Positions 45,776 to 54,630 of a stretch of 64,000 nt of DNA are shown in pieces. The notes below the pieces were generated by a model. It saw only the letters and a list, made by a program, of their open reading frames with translations, had not been told where the DNA came from and searched no databases. The number at the start of each line of letters is the position of its first letter. The stretch's first letter is position 1. The position numbers and the translations under genes are program-made. The DNA comes from Rivularia sp963920925 (lineage in GTDB: Bacteria; Cyanobacteriota; Cyanobacteriia; Cyanobacteriales; Nostocaceae), in the NCBI RefSeq assembly GCF_963920925.1, contig NZ_CAWUDI010000017.1, positions 86,754 through 150,753 on the forward strand, read 5' to 3'.

Positions 45776-45822
45776 CCCCTATCCAAAGATAGACGATTAT
45801 TATTACACTCTAGGAGACAGCC

Positions 45823-47121
45823 TTGGTAAATACAACGATTAAAACTACCAAATCACAAGAAATCTTTTCAGCCGCTCAAAGCTTGATGCCGGGAGGAGTA
45901 AATTCTCCTGTCCGCGCTTTTAAATCTGTAGGTGGTCAACCTATCGTTTTTGACAGAGTAAAGGGTGCTTATATTTGGGATGTAGATGGCAACGAGTACA
46001 TAGATTATGTAGGTACCTGGGGTCCAGCAATTTGCGGTCATGCTAATCCCGAAGTAATTGCCGCACTGCATGAAGCTCTCGAAAAAGGTACCAGTTTCGG
46101 TGCCCCTTCAGTATTAGAAAATGTTTTGGCAGAAATGGTTATAGATGCCGTTCCTAGTATTGAAATGGTAAGATTTGTTAATTCTGGGACTGAAGCCTGC
46201 ATGGCCGTGTTAAGGCTGATGCGAGCTTTTACCAAACGAGACAAAATTATCAAATTTGAAGGGTGTTACCACGGTCACGCGGATATGTTTTTGGTGAAAG
46301 CGGGTTCTGGGGTAGCTACCTTGGGTTTACCTGATTCTCCAGGGGTTCCAAAATCAGTTACCAGCGACACCTTAACTGCACCTTTTAACGATCTAGAAGC
46401 CGTAAAAGCACTATTTGAAGAAAACCCCTCGGAAATTGCTGGCGTAATTTTAGAGCCAGTGGTAGGAAATGCTGGTTTTGTTCCTCCCGATGCTGGTTTT
46501 CTGGAAGGATTGCGCGAAATAACTCAGGAATACGGCGCGTTATTGGTATTCGATGAAGTGATGACAGGCTTCCGCATCTCCTACGGTGGCGCTCAAGAAA
46601 AGTTCGGCGTTACTCCCGATTTAACTACTTTGGGTAAAATTATCGGTGGTGGTTTACCTGTAGGAGCTTACGGTGGTCGTCGAGATATCATGTCTATGGT
46701 TGCACCCGCAGGGCCAATGTATCAAGCCGGAACCTTAAGCGGTAATCCTTTGGCAATGACTGCGGGTATCAAGACGTTGGAATTGCTGCAAAAGCCAGGT
46801 ACTTACGATTACTTGGAACGAATCACCAAAAAATTAGCCGACGGTTTAATACAAGTTGCTCGCGAAACTGGTCATGCTGCTTGTGGCGGTAATATCAGCG
46901 GTATGTTTGGTATGTTCTTCACTAGCGGGCCGGTTCATAATTACGAAGATGCCAAAGCTTCGGACACTGCTAAATTTGGACGCTACCATCGCGGAATGCT
47001 AGAACACGGTATTTACCTAGCACCTTCTCAATTTGAAGCTGGTTTTACCTCCATAGCTCATACTGAAGAAGATATCGAGCAAACTTTACAAGTTGCACGA
47101 GAGGTTATGTCTGGGTTGTAA
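45823..47121 (+). CDS. hemL: glutamate-1-semialdehyde 2,1-aminomutase
   Basis: PLP enzyme converting glutamate 1-semialdehyde to 5-aminolevulinate, the entry to haem, chlorophyll and bilins. 432 residues, normal size. Motifs: LMPGGVNSPVRAFKSVGG, VNSGTEACMAVLRLMRAFT near 122, CYHGHADMFL, VFDEVMTGFRI near 245 and TLGKIIGGGLPVGAYGG near 270 with the PLP lysine. The start is TTG 45823, fixed by a TAGGAGA ribosome site 8 bases upstream and by the family N-terminus; no nearer ATG exists. It is single, followed by a clear hairpin at 47161. Confidence 0.96.
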   Translation: MVNTTIKTTKSQEIFSAAQSLMPGGVNSPVRAFKSVGGQPIVFDRVKGAYIWDVDGNEYIDYVGTWGPAICGHANPEVIAALHEALEKGTSFGAPSVLENVLAEMVIDAVPSIEMVRFVNSGTEACMAVLRLMRAFTKRDKIIKFEGCYHGHADMFLVKAGSGVATLGLPDSPGVPKSVTSDTLTAPFNDLEAVKALFEENPSEIAGVILEPVVGNAGFVPPDAGFLEGLREITQEYGALLVFDEVMTGFRISYGGAQEKFGVTPDLTTLGKIIGGGLPVGAYGGRRDIMSMVAPAGPMYQAGTLSGNPLAMTAGIKTLELLQKPGTYDYLERITKKLADGLIQVARETGHAACGGNISGMFGMFFTSGPVHNYEDAKASDTAKFGRYHRGMLEHGIYLAPSQFEAGFTSIAHTEEDIEQTLQVAREVMSGL

Positions 47122-47160
47122 AAACAATTGCTGCTGATTTCTCTTTCTCATATATATGCT

Positions 47161-47188
47161 AATCCCGTCTAACAAATAAGACGGGATT
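47161..47188. terminator. hairpin terminator between hemL and the metallothionein gene
   Basis: AATCCCGTCT and AGACGGGATT form a perfect 10-bp stem with an 8-base loop between two convergent genes. Followed by GTATATTT on the plus strand. Probably a shared transcription end. Confidence 0.7.
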
Positions 47189-47227
47189 GTATATTTCGTG
47201 AAGATTTTACTTTTATCGATTAAAGGA

Positions 47228-47395
47228 TTAATTACAGCCACAACCACTTTGGGCACAACCTGTCATGGTTTCATGACCTTCAGCGCAAGCTTGAGAACAG
47301 TAATATTGGCCATCTTTTTTAATTGCGCTATCAACTTTTACGATACACAAGCATTTCTCGCACGCGCATTTCATTAAATCTACGGTAGTTGTCAT
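47228..47395 (-). CDS. smtA: SmtA-type bacterial metallothionein
   Basis: A 55-residue gene on the minus strand: starts MTTTVDLMKCACEKCLCIVK, then GQYYCSQACAEGHE and ends GCAQSGCGCN. Nine cysteines (10, 12, 15, 17, 33, 37, 47, 52, 54) follow almost the same spacing as Synechococcus SmtA, which binds four zinc ions. His41 matches the conserved zinc-ligand His; the second SmtA His is missing (Gln/Ser there). Function: zinc storage and protection from zinc/cadmium in the cytosol. The start is ATG 47395, after AGAGAAAAA. It converges with hemL. A good SmtB-type operator lies 49 bases upstream. A separate SmtB gene is not in the window. Confidence 0.92.
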   Translation of the reverse strand: MTTTVDLMKCACEKCLCIVKVDSAIKKDGQYYCSQACAEGHETMTGCAQSGCGCN

Positions 47396-47443
47396 TTTTC
47401 TCTTAGCTCCAAAACATTTTTTTCAAAATCATTATAGAATATC

Positions 47444-47457
47444 TGAACTGATATTCA
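47444..47457 (-). promoter_or_regulatory. candidate SmtB/ArsR-type operator for smtA
   Basis: TGAACTGATATTCA (TGAA, six bases, TTCA), extended outward by ATAT arms to a longer imperfect palindrome. The known SmtB operator is a 12-2-12 inverted repeat with core TGAA-N6-TTCA. It is 49 bases upstream of the metallothionein start, a normal position for repression by zinc-responsive SmtB. Confidence 0.7.
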
Positions 47458-47496
47458 TATATTTAAGATTAGCATATATTTTGCTGGTGCTACAAA

Positions 47497-47622
47497 TGTA
47501 AGTAGGTAAGTACAAAAAAATGATTATTGAGATAATGTAGGTCAGGAAGTACAGGGGAAGAGGTTTGAAATAAATTTACATTTATTTATTTGTATAGCGT
47601 TATTTTTCTGCACCAACTTACA
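47497..47622. repeat. MITE-like element, family 2, degenerate copy 3
   Basis: Left end TGTAAGTAGGTAAGTAC; right end, read as reverse complement, TGTAAGTTGGTGCAG. About 126 bases, close in size to copies at 35233 and 45645. The interior is diverged. Confidence 0.5.
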
Positions 47623-47674
47623 ATTTTTAGCAGTTATGTATGATAACGAGATAATTTTGGCTTTCAAATTTAGT

Positions 47675-47766
47675 AGGACTTACGCAATTGCGACGATAAA
47701 TTAAGCTTTTCAGACGTTTAGATCCCCCCAACCCCCCGCTAATTTGGAGAGCTTTGCGTAAGTCCT
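47675..47766. repeat. palindromic MITE-like element, family 1, copy
   Basis: Ends AGGACTTACGCAA and TTGCGTAAGTCCT are almost perfect inverted repeats. The interior has GATCCCCCCAACCCCCC. Same family as 2377-2468. Confidence 0.85.
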
Positions 47767-47974
47767 ATTTAGTTAACAAAAAATAATAAAAATCAACCGA
47801 AAAATTTCTAAAATTACGTATTTATACTATAGATTGTTCAAATATTGCTTAAACTTTAGAAACTCTTCAAAACAAACCTAGCAATTTGCACCTGGCATCT
47901 GATTATTCATATCTCAATAATAGAAATAGAGTAATTGCTCCCCGTTATTTTTTTTTGTAGCGAGTTGACAGTGC

Positions 47975-49591
47975 ATGAGCTACTGCTTAAATCCGAACTG
48001 TCCCAACCCAGAAAACTTGCCTTTTAGTGAGAGATGCCAATCTTGTGGGGCGCGAATATTGTTGCGCGAGCGTTATCGAGTTACCAAATCATTAGGTCAA
48101 GGTGGCTTTGGAGCGACTTTTCTCGCACAAGACGAGGCATTACCTGGAGAACCTAGTTGCGTAATCAAGCAACTACGTCCTTCTGGAACTGCACCCCATG
48201 TTTTACAAATGGCGCGGGAATTATTTGAGCGAGAAGCCGTAACGCTGGGTAGGATTGGGAATCATCCCCAAGTTCCACGTTTACTAGACTATTTTGAAGA
48301 CCGCGAACACTTCTATTTAATTCAAGAATACGTTCATGGTTTAACTATACAGCAGGAGGTAAAACATAGCGGAACATCAACAGAGGCAGGAGTAAAGCAG
48401 TTTTTGAGTGAGATATTACCATTATTGCAATATATACACTCACAAAAAGTAATTCACCGCGATATTAAACCCGCAAACTTGATTCGTCGCGCTCAAGATG
48501 CCAGATTAGTTCTGATCGACTTTGGTGCTGTCAAAAACCAAGTTAACCAAACAGCAGCAATGCAATCAGGACATACAGCATTAACTGCGTATGCTATTGG
48601 TACTCCTGGTTTTGCACCTCCCGAACAAATGGCAATGCGTCCGGTTTACGGTAGCGATATTTATGCTTTAGGAATTACGTGTATATACTTATTAACTGGT
48701 AAATCTCCCAAGGATTTAGAATACAATCCAGCAACGGGTGAAGTGATGTGGCAACAACTTGTACACGCGAGCGATCACTTTGCACAAGTACTAGCAAAAA
48801 TGATGGATGTATCGATTCATAACCGTTATCAGTCAGCTGATGAAGTACTTAGAGCCTTGGAGATGGAGCCTTATTTAGATAGTTTGGCTTCTGGTTTAGC
48901 TGCTCCATCAAATCTTAGTGGTAGTCCCAGAACTTCGACAGGTGTTGTAGATGGTACAAATACGACAAATAACTCCTCTACTAGTTCCTCTAGTACTGGA
49001 GTAGCTCAAGTCGCGGCAGCGATTCGAGCTAGAAAAGCCAAAGCAACTTCCGGTACTGCTGTACGAACCAGAAGAGCGAACAACCCCGTGTTAACATCTA
49101 AAGCCGCAACTTCTGTATCGGATTCGGGTAAATCTTCCAGTGGAAGATCCCAAACACAGCGTCGCTTAAATTCTGAAAGCCTAACGAAAGCTTATTTGAA
49201 GGGAAGACGGGATTTTGCTTTACATAATCTGAGTTTGCTAAGTTTGCAAGGTTCGGATTTATCAGAAACAAACTTTCATTCTTCTAAGTTTGAAAAAACT
49301 AACCTTCAAAGCGCAAATCTTTACAACAGCGACTTTGGACGAGCTAACTTAAACAAAGCCAATCTTAGAGATGCTAATTTAAGTAAAGCTTATTTCAACC
49401 ATGCCGATTTAGAATTAGCAGACCTTCGAGGGGCAGACCTCAGCTATGCTCATCTGAGTAATGCTAATCTCCGTGGAGCTAATTTGTGTGGCGCGAATCT
49501 TACAGGTGCTAAAGTAACTCCCGAACAATTAGCATTAGCAAAAACTAATTGGATGACTGTACGTCCTAACGGAAGAAGAGGTTTATTATGA
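47975..49591 (+). CDS. serine/threonine protein kinase with pentapeptide repeats (SpkB-like)
   Basis: A 538-residue Hanks-type kinase. Residues 4-24 form a zinc-ribbon-like Cys motif (C4, C9, C21, C24). About 34-295 is the kinase domain: GQGGFGATFLAQD (ATP loop), VIKQL (Lys), HRDIKPANLI near 160 (catalytic loop), LIDFGAVK near 180 and GTPGFAPPEQM (activation). About 300-400 is a Ser/Thr-rich linker. About 405-525 has pentapeptide repeats (A(D/N)LxX): ANLNKANLRDANLSKAYF, ADLRGADLSYAHLSNANL. The same architecture is known for Synechocystis SpkB. No transmembrane segment. The start is ATG 47975 (MSYCLNPNCPN). Confidence 0.9.
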   Translation: MSYCLNPNCPNPENLPFSERCQSCGARILLRERYRVTKSLGQGGFGATFLAQDEALPGEPSCVIKQLRPSGTAPHVLQMARELFEREAVTLGRIGNHPQVPRLLDYFEDREHFYLIQEYVHGLTIQQEVKHSGTSTEAGVKQFLSEILPLLQYIHSQKVIHRDIKPANLIRRAQDARLVLIDFGAVKNQVNQTAAMQSGHTALTAYAIGTPGFAPPEQMAMRPVYGSDIYALGITCIYLLTGKSPKDLEYNPATGEVMWQQLVHASDHFAQVLAKMMDVSIHNRYQSADEVLRALEMEPYLDSLASGLAAPSNLSGSPRTSTGVVDGTNTTNNSSTSSSSTGVAQVAAAIRARKAKATSGTAVRTRRANNPVLTSKAATSVSDSGKSSSGRSQTQRRLNSESLTKAYLKGRRDFALHNLSLLSLQGSDLSETNFHSSKFEKTNLQSANLYNSDFGRANLNKANLRDANLSKAYFNHADLELADLRGADLSYAHLSNANLRGANLCGANLTGAKVTPEQLALAKTNWMTVRPNGRRGLL

Positions 49592-50564
49592 TTTGACGGG
49601 CTGAAAATAAAACAATTTACTGTTTTGTTTAAAGTTAAATCATTATAAGCCTCTATATATTCGAGGGCAAAGATAATTAAAAACGACAAAAACAGCCCCG
49701 CGAGCAATAATGTTAAGACCGCAATGAATGTAACCGCGTTGTTTAAAAAGTCATCAATCAAGGATTTATTATAGAGAAATATATGTTGGTTTCATCGCAA
49801 AATTACAATAAAAAAGTTTTGGCAATTAAAATTGTATAGGTTAATTTCCTCTATAATTCCTTTTACTTTAGGATTACTATAGAGGAATATTTGTTGGAAT
49901 TATCATCTTTTTTTAAGTAGGAAATATCTCTAAGCCTTTTTCTTAATTCGCTTGATTTTAGCAAAATCAATCATAGGTTTTAAAAATATACGTTGTTTGT
50001 GAAAAATACTGATAATCAATATATTTTTATAATAATTTTTACTTATATATGGATTTCTTTATATAGAATTAGCTTTTGAAAAATCTAACTAAGTATTTGT
50101 ACAAATATCTATCTAAAGATATATATTTATTTATTTTTCCTCAACAACTTCTACTCTAGGACTGATTACATTAAAAAATATAATAAGATACTTTGAATAA
50201 ATAATTCTCATGCCAAGCATAAGATACTGTATAGTATAGAACAGCGCAGTGAAAAATTCAGCTTGTCAAATAAATGTTTGATTATGTTGTTCTATAATGC
50301 GTCTACTAATAACTATAGAGAAATTAATATTTAAGAATTTATCGCAATTAAACGTACTTTTGATCGCCTTAATGTAGTTTAAAGATAAATAAATCGCTTA
50401 ATTTCAATACAATACGTCAGGACTTAGGCAAAGCCTCCTCAATTCCGAATGAGAATTGGAGAATTTTGGTAGCCCGAATCTTTAATTTACCGTAATATTG
50501 ACATAAGCTCTATGTGTATGAATACAAGTAATAAGTTCTGACTTTGGACAGAAACCAAGTAGTG
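49592..50564. other. intergenic region, mostly without genes
   Basis: About 950 bases, very AT-rich. A reverse-strand frame from 49761 starts MIDDFLNNAVTFIAVLTLLL and contains one hydrophobic segment, but it runs 140 bases into the antisense of the kinase gene and has no clear ribosome site. A degenerate copy of the family 1 palindromic element (AGGACTTAGGCAAAGCC) starts at 50419. Confidence 0.4.
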
Positions 50565-51368
50565 ATGAGCAATATTAGCGAGTTAAATTTTTTATCAGTG
50601 AAAGGCTCACTTGTAACGCCCGAATCTATACCCCTTGAGCTAAAACAGCGATTAAGTCTATATCAAGTTTTTGTAAAATTGTATGAGAATCATGGCAGTC
50701 TCTTAGAGCAGATTCTTAAATTAGAAAACTTTTCCGAATCTTCGTTGAATGTAGCGCAGTTGTATTATATACAGGCTGTTGTTGATGGAGAAACGGTTTA
50801 CGTAACTACTAACTTACGTGATGGTAAAAGTCAAAGTTTGCGACAGTCTCAGAATACTTGGACTATCGGGCGCGATCGCAACAGTGGAATTAACATTAAT
50901 AGTAAGTATGTATCTCGTCGCCATGCTGCGATTCGATATATTAAACAAGGGTTTTATTTAGTAGACTTTAACAGTACTAACGGTACTTATATTAATGGCG
51001 AACAGATTTATCGCCCAACCAAGCTTGAAGAAGGAGATATTATTCGCGTAGGTAATATTACTTTTTCTTTTTTCATCAATCATAGTTGTTCTGTTTTACC
51101 TACAGTTGCAGTAGAGTTATTGATGCAGTTGGTACCCGCCTCACCAGGTGATGATAACGCTCTTAGCAATAAAACCGGAACATTGCATTCGTACTATAAA
51201 AGCAAGACGAAAACTCGAAGGCTTAATGATAGCGAGTATATCGATGAGGAAACTGAGTGTGAGGAAATAGCGCGGATGCAGACTTTTGAAAAGCAGTTAA
51301 GTCAAGAGTGGAAATCCGACATTTTAGACCGTTTTTATAGCAAGCAAGCACCTAAAGATTTAGTTTGA
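50565..51368 (+). CDS. FHA-domain protein
   Basis: 267 residues from ATG 50565 (MSNISELNFLSVKGSL); an upstream in-frame TTG at 50544 is less likely. Residues about 75-165 are a forkhead-associated domain binding phosphothreonine: WTIGRDRNSGININ (conserved GR), YVSRRHAAIRY (SRRH) and FNSTNGTYINGEQI (N-G-T). The N-terminal ~75 residues are helical. The C-terminal region (about 200-267) is charged and helical without a known domain. It follows an SpkB-like kinase gene 1 kb upstream, so it may read kinase signals, but that is an inference. Convergent with recA. Confidence 0.87.
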   Translation: MSNISELNFLSVKGSLVTPESIPLELKQRLSLYQVFVKLYENHGSLLEQILKLENFSESSLNVAQLYYIQAVVDGETVYVTTNLRDGKSQSLRQSQNTWTIGRDRNSGININSKYVSRRHAAIRYIKQGFYLVDFNSTNGTYINGEQIYRPTKLEEGDIIRVGNITFSFFINHSCSVLPTVAVELLMQLVPASPGDDNALSNKTGTLHSYYKSKTKTRRLNDSEYIDEETECEEIARMQTFEKQLSQEWKSDILDRFYSKQAPKDLV

Positions 51369-51782
51369 TGAGGTGCTTTAATGGTAGCAGGGAACAAAGA
51401 AAAATAGTAATACAGCTATAGGAAAACGAAAAAAAAACACTCTGCCTCTACACAAATGATAGGTAGGATAACTATTATTAAACTTTAATCAAAAAATAGG
51501 CTTTTTACTAATATCAGTAAAGACGGCTAATAATGACTAGTCGTCTTAATTTATAGAATATAAATCAAATTTTCTTAACAAAGATTAAGTCCGATCAATT
51601 ACTTACTATAAAGCTAGTAATTTATGGCAATTAATACATATTTTGACCAGAACCATATTTTAGCTTCAGACATGAACGCGAGATATCGTGGGAAGGCAAG
51701 CAGGCATTTAAACTAAACTTGAATTGCCTCCACACGAATTACCAATTATCAGTTACCTAACTCATCCCAGCGAGCGATAATG
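51369..51782. other. convergent intergenic region, no gene seen
   Basis: Spacer between the FHA gene and recA. It is AT-rich. An inexact inverted pair (GACGGCTAATAATGACTAGTC, spaced) near 51522 is the only structure noted. Confidence 0.35.
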
Positions 51783-52874
51783 CTATTCTTCATCTAATTC
51801 TTCTTCATCTTCTTCTTCATCTTCTTCTTCGCTTGGTTGCCCTACGGAGTTAGCAGAAACAACAGCGCCTAATTCTAGCTTTTCAAGTACCTTTTGCCTA
51901 ATTTCTTCGAGTATTTCCGGTTTTTCTTCAAGGTACTTAATAGCGTTATCCCTTCCTTGAGAAATATTATCACCATTGTAACTGTACCAAGCTCCCTTAC
52001 GATTGATAACGCTAGTTTCTTCTGCTAAGTCAACAATACAACCCAGAGTAGAAATACCTTTACCAAAAATTACGTCAAACTCGGCAATTCTAAAAGGTGG
52101 TGCAACCTTATTTTTAGCAACCTTAACTTTTACGCGAATACCGAATTCTTCCGTACCTTTTTTCAAGGTTTGAATGCGTCGAATATCCAAACGTACCGAA
52201 GAATAATACTTTAAAGCGTTACCACCAGTAGTGGTTTCAGGATTACCATAACTGACCCCAATTTTCATCCGCAACTGGTTGATAAACATGACCGTGCAGC
52301 CAGATTTACCAATATTTCCAGTAATTTTACGCAAAGCTTGGCTCATCAATCGGGCTTGAAGACCGACGTGAATATCGCCCATATCGCCTTCAATTTCTGC
52401 GCGGGGAACTAGTGCTGCTACCGAGTCAATCACCACGATGTCAACCGCAGCAGAACGCACTAATTGGTCTACGATTTCTAAAGCAGATTCTCCGGTGTCT
52501 GGTTGGGAGATTAACAAGTTTTCAATATCAACACCCAAAGCCGCAGCATAGGTAGGATCGAGAGCGTGTTCCGCGTCTACATAAGCTGCGATTCCACCTT
52601 CTTTTTGTACTTCAGCAACCGCGTGCAGCGCTACGGTTGTTTTACCAGAACTTTCCGGTCCATAAATTTCAACTACTCGTCCCTTTGGTAAACCACCACC
52701 TAGCGCTAAATCTAAGGTAAGTGCGCCCGAAGAAATCGTCTCTACACGCATCCGGGTGGCATCCCCAAGACGCATGATTGTACCTTTACCAAAAGTTTTC
52801 TCTATCTGGCTAAGCACCATGTTGAGCGCTTTTTGCTTGCCTGCATTCTCTTTGCTATCTGTGTTAACCGCCAT
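51783..52874 (-). CDS. recA: recombinase RecA
   Basis: ATP-dependent strand exchange protein and co-protease for LexA. 363 residues: Walker A GPESSGKTT near 70, Walker B VIDSVAALV near 145, L1 (EGDMGD near 160) and L2 (NQLRMKIGVSYGNPETTTGG near 198) DNA loops, and a very acidic C-terminus (SEEEDEEEDEEELDEE), typical of RecA. The start is ATG 52874 (MAVNTDSKENAG). A LexA-like box lies 50 bases upstream. Monocistronic. Confidence 0.97.
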   Translation of the reverse strand: MAVNTDSKENAGKQKALNMVLSQIEKTFGKGTIMRLGDATRMRVETISSGALTLDLALGGGLPKGRVVEIYGPESSGKTTVALHAVAEVQKEGGIAAYVDAEHALDPTYAAALGVDIENLLISQPDTGESALEIVDQLVRSAAVDIVVIDSVAALVPRAEIEGDMGDIHVGLQARLMSQALRKITGNIGKSGCTVMFINQLRMKIGVSYGNPETTTGGNALKYYSSVRLDIRRIQTLKKGTEEFGIRVKVKVAKNKVAPPFRIAEFDVIFGKGISTLGCIVDLAEETSVINRKGAWYSYNGDNISQGRDNAIKYLEEKPEILEEIRQKVLEKLELGAVVSANSVGQPSEEEDEEEDEEELDEE

Positions 52875-52924
52875 TTGAGCCTCTAAAATATATTGATGTG
52901 GGGTATTGGTTGGATAATCTTAAT

Positions 52925-52938
52925 AGAACAGATATACT
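52925..52938 (-). promoter_or_regulatory. candidate LexA (SOS) box of recA
   Basis: Reverse strand AGTATATCTGTTCT matches the LexA-site consensus proposed for filamentous cyanobacteria, RGTACNNNDGTWCB, at 13 of 14 positions (T for C at position 5). Distance to the recA start is 50 bases. Cyanobacterial LexA does not always control SOS genes, so function is open. Confidence 0.55.
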
Positions 52939-53399
52939 ATCATGCCATCTTAGCACTGCCGAACGCTATATAGTTTAGCTGGGTATTCAAAGAATATTAA
53001 AATTGATGACCAGTTGATGACCAGCTAAGGTTTCGGATAAATGCTTATTAGTCTAAGTTGGGTAAAGGGTAATAGCGATTGTTGAAACAAATATTTTATC
53101 TATATTTACATAAATATGGTTTCAGCCCGTTTATTGATTTCTCTCGACTTTTGATCGCTGTTCAATTCAAATAATGATTTGATCTAGCTAGAAGCGAACA
53201 TTGATACGATGCTCGATGGATCGGTTGAGCTTCTTCCGGTAAAAACTTGACCGATTTGTTTATTGCTTCGTGTGTATTATAGTACTCGCCTTTATGTCTT
53301 ATTGTAATTGAGAAGCTTGAGTTAAATCTTTAATTTAGATTGTATTCTGAATTATCCAACGCCGGGAAAATATTAATTTATTATTTAGCATCACATCAA
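52939..53399. other. intergenic region, no gene seen
   Basis: Upstream part of the gap beyond the recA promoter. AT-rich; no supported ORF. A small direct repeat (TTGATGACCAG, GTTGATGACCAG) lies near 53004. Confidence 0.35.
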
Positions 53400-53700
53400 C
53401 TACATAGAAGCCTTGGTATTTGAGAGCAATGAAATGATATTCTCTTCTACGGCTTCTGGGGATTGGTTGCCGTCGATAGTCGTGCCGACGATGACGACGG
53501 TGATAACATTCTAATATAGGAACCGTCCGATTGTAGAAAAGTTTAACGCGACGCGCTCACTATTTCTAACTAGTTAAAAGCTAATTCACCCGTTGCGATC
53601 GCATACCGTGCATTTTCATCCAATTCGTCTAACCTTGATACAGCCTGCCTTAAAATTTCACCCGTGGAAATTATAGGTACGTCAACAGTGCTACAGAAGA
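53400..53700 (-). pseudogene. decayed adenylate-kinase-like remnant
   Basis: Reverse strand. One frame reads STVDVPIISTGEILRQAVS, then RLDELDENARYAIATGELAF and a stop: this is the NMP-binding segment of adenylate kinase (ISTGEILR, TGEL). Further on, another frame gives KLFYNRTVPILECYHRR, similar to the family's T-x-P-L-x-x-Y-Y helix, and a third gives TIDGNQSPEAVEENIISLL, its C-terminal IDGNQSPEAV motif. The P-loop and the lid are missing and two frameshifts occur. The order of segments is that of the enzyme, so the identification is reasonably safe even though the gene is dead. Confidence 0.65.
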
Positions 53701-53997
53701 GCAGCCCTTTGAATGAATTGAGATTTTCCTTGATATCGCAACTATTTTTTAAGCCTTATCAATCAATTTAACACTGAGATAAAAGACATTTTTATTTTAC
53801 CGCCTCTTGCTTTTGTGACAATATAAATATAAATTTTAATAGCTATTGACTTAAACGCAAATGTAGTGATTGACTAATAATGCAGCTAATCACAAGAAGC
53901 TACATACATCTATTGTTCAACTTGAGACGGCAAGTAGTTTTGAAATAAATTGCATACCGCGAAAATACTGATTTAACGTGTTTTATAACATTAATTT
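53701..53997. other. intergenic region before the CobO-like gene
   Basis: AT-rich promoter region; no gene or clear motif identified. Confidence 0.35.
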
Positions 53998-54534
53998 ATG
54001 GTTGCTCAGCTAGAAAACAAAAGTGTAAATTCGACCGTTAGTTTATCACATACAGTTAAAGGGTTAGTACAAGTTTTTACTAGTTCTCACCGTAGCTTTT
54101 TTACCAATGTAATGGCGCAAGCACTGAGAATAGCGGGTCAAGGGACCCCGGTTTTGATAGTGCAATTTCTCAAAGGTGGTATTCGTCAGGGGCAAAATAA
54201 CCCCGTGGTGCTGGGACAAAATTTGAATTGGATTCGCTGTGACTTACCGCGTTGCATCGACACACCACAATTAGACGATACTGAAACCGAAGCATTGCAT
54301 TCATTGTGGCAGTATACACTGAGTGTAGTGAATGAAGGTAAGTATTCTCTCGTTGTATTAGATGAATTAAGCTTAGCGATGAACTTCGGTTTAATTCCCG
54401 AAACAGAAGTTTTAGAATTTTTAGCTAAGCGTCCCCAAAACGTTGATATTATTCTCACAGGAGCGGAGATGCCTAAATCTATTTTGGATTTAGCAGACGA
54501 AATTACTGAAATTCGTCGTCCGAATCGGTTGTAG
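53998..54534 (+). CDS. CobO-like P-loop family protein with degenerate nucleotide-binding loop
   Basis: 178 residues resembling cob(I)yrinic acid a,c-diamide adenosyltransferase (CobO/BtuR): GLVQVFTSSHRSFFTNVM, QALRIAGQGTPVLIVQFLKG, LVVLDELSLAMNFGLI (Walker B region), DIILTGAEMPKSILDLADEI. Canonical CobO has a GxGKGKTT P-loop after QVYT; here the segment is TSSHRSFFT, without glycines and the ATP-binding lysine. Adenosyl transfer from ATP is therefore doubtful, and it may be a divergent paralogue with another role. The start is ATG 53998 (MVAQLENKSVN). Upstream of dcd, 94 bases apart. Confidence 0.78.
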   Translation: MVAQLENKSVNSTVSLSHTVKGLVQVFTSSHRSFFTNVMAQALRIAGQGTPVLIVQFLKGGIRQGQNNPVVLGQNLNWIRCDLPRCIDTPQLDDTETEALHSLWQYTLSVVNEGKYSLVVLDELSLAMNFGLIPETEVLEFLAKRPQNVDIILTGAEMPKSILDLADEITEIRRPNRL

Positions 54535-54540
54535 GAAAAG

Positions 54541-54630
54541 ATGGGAGTTAAAAGCTAGGAGTTAGGATTTAGGAGTTATTCATTTTTTAACCTTTGACCT
54601 TTGACGTTTAATCTTTAATTTTTAGTCTGT
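54541..54630. repeat. short tandem-repeat-derived spacer
   Basis: GGAGTTA/AGGAGTTAGGA and ACCTTTGACCTTTGACG units fill the gap between the CobO-like gene and dcd. No terminator is visible, so the two may be cotranscribed. Confidence 0.55.

Noticed and set aside
49450..49761. 103-codon reverse frame overlapping the kinase gene end, with a hydrophobic N-terminus
   Set aside because: Its second half is antisense to conserved pentapeptide repeats; the hydrophobic part alone could be a small membrane protein but has no start signal.
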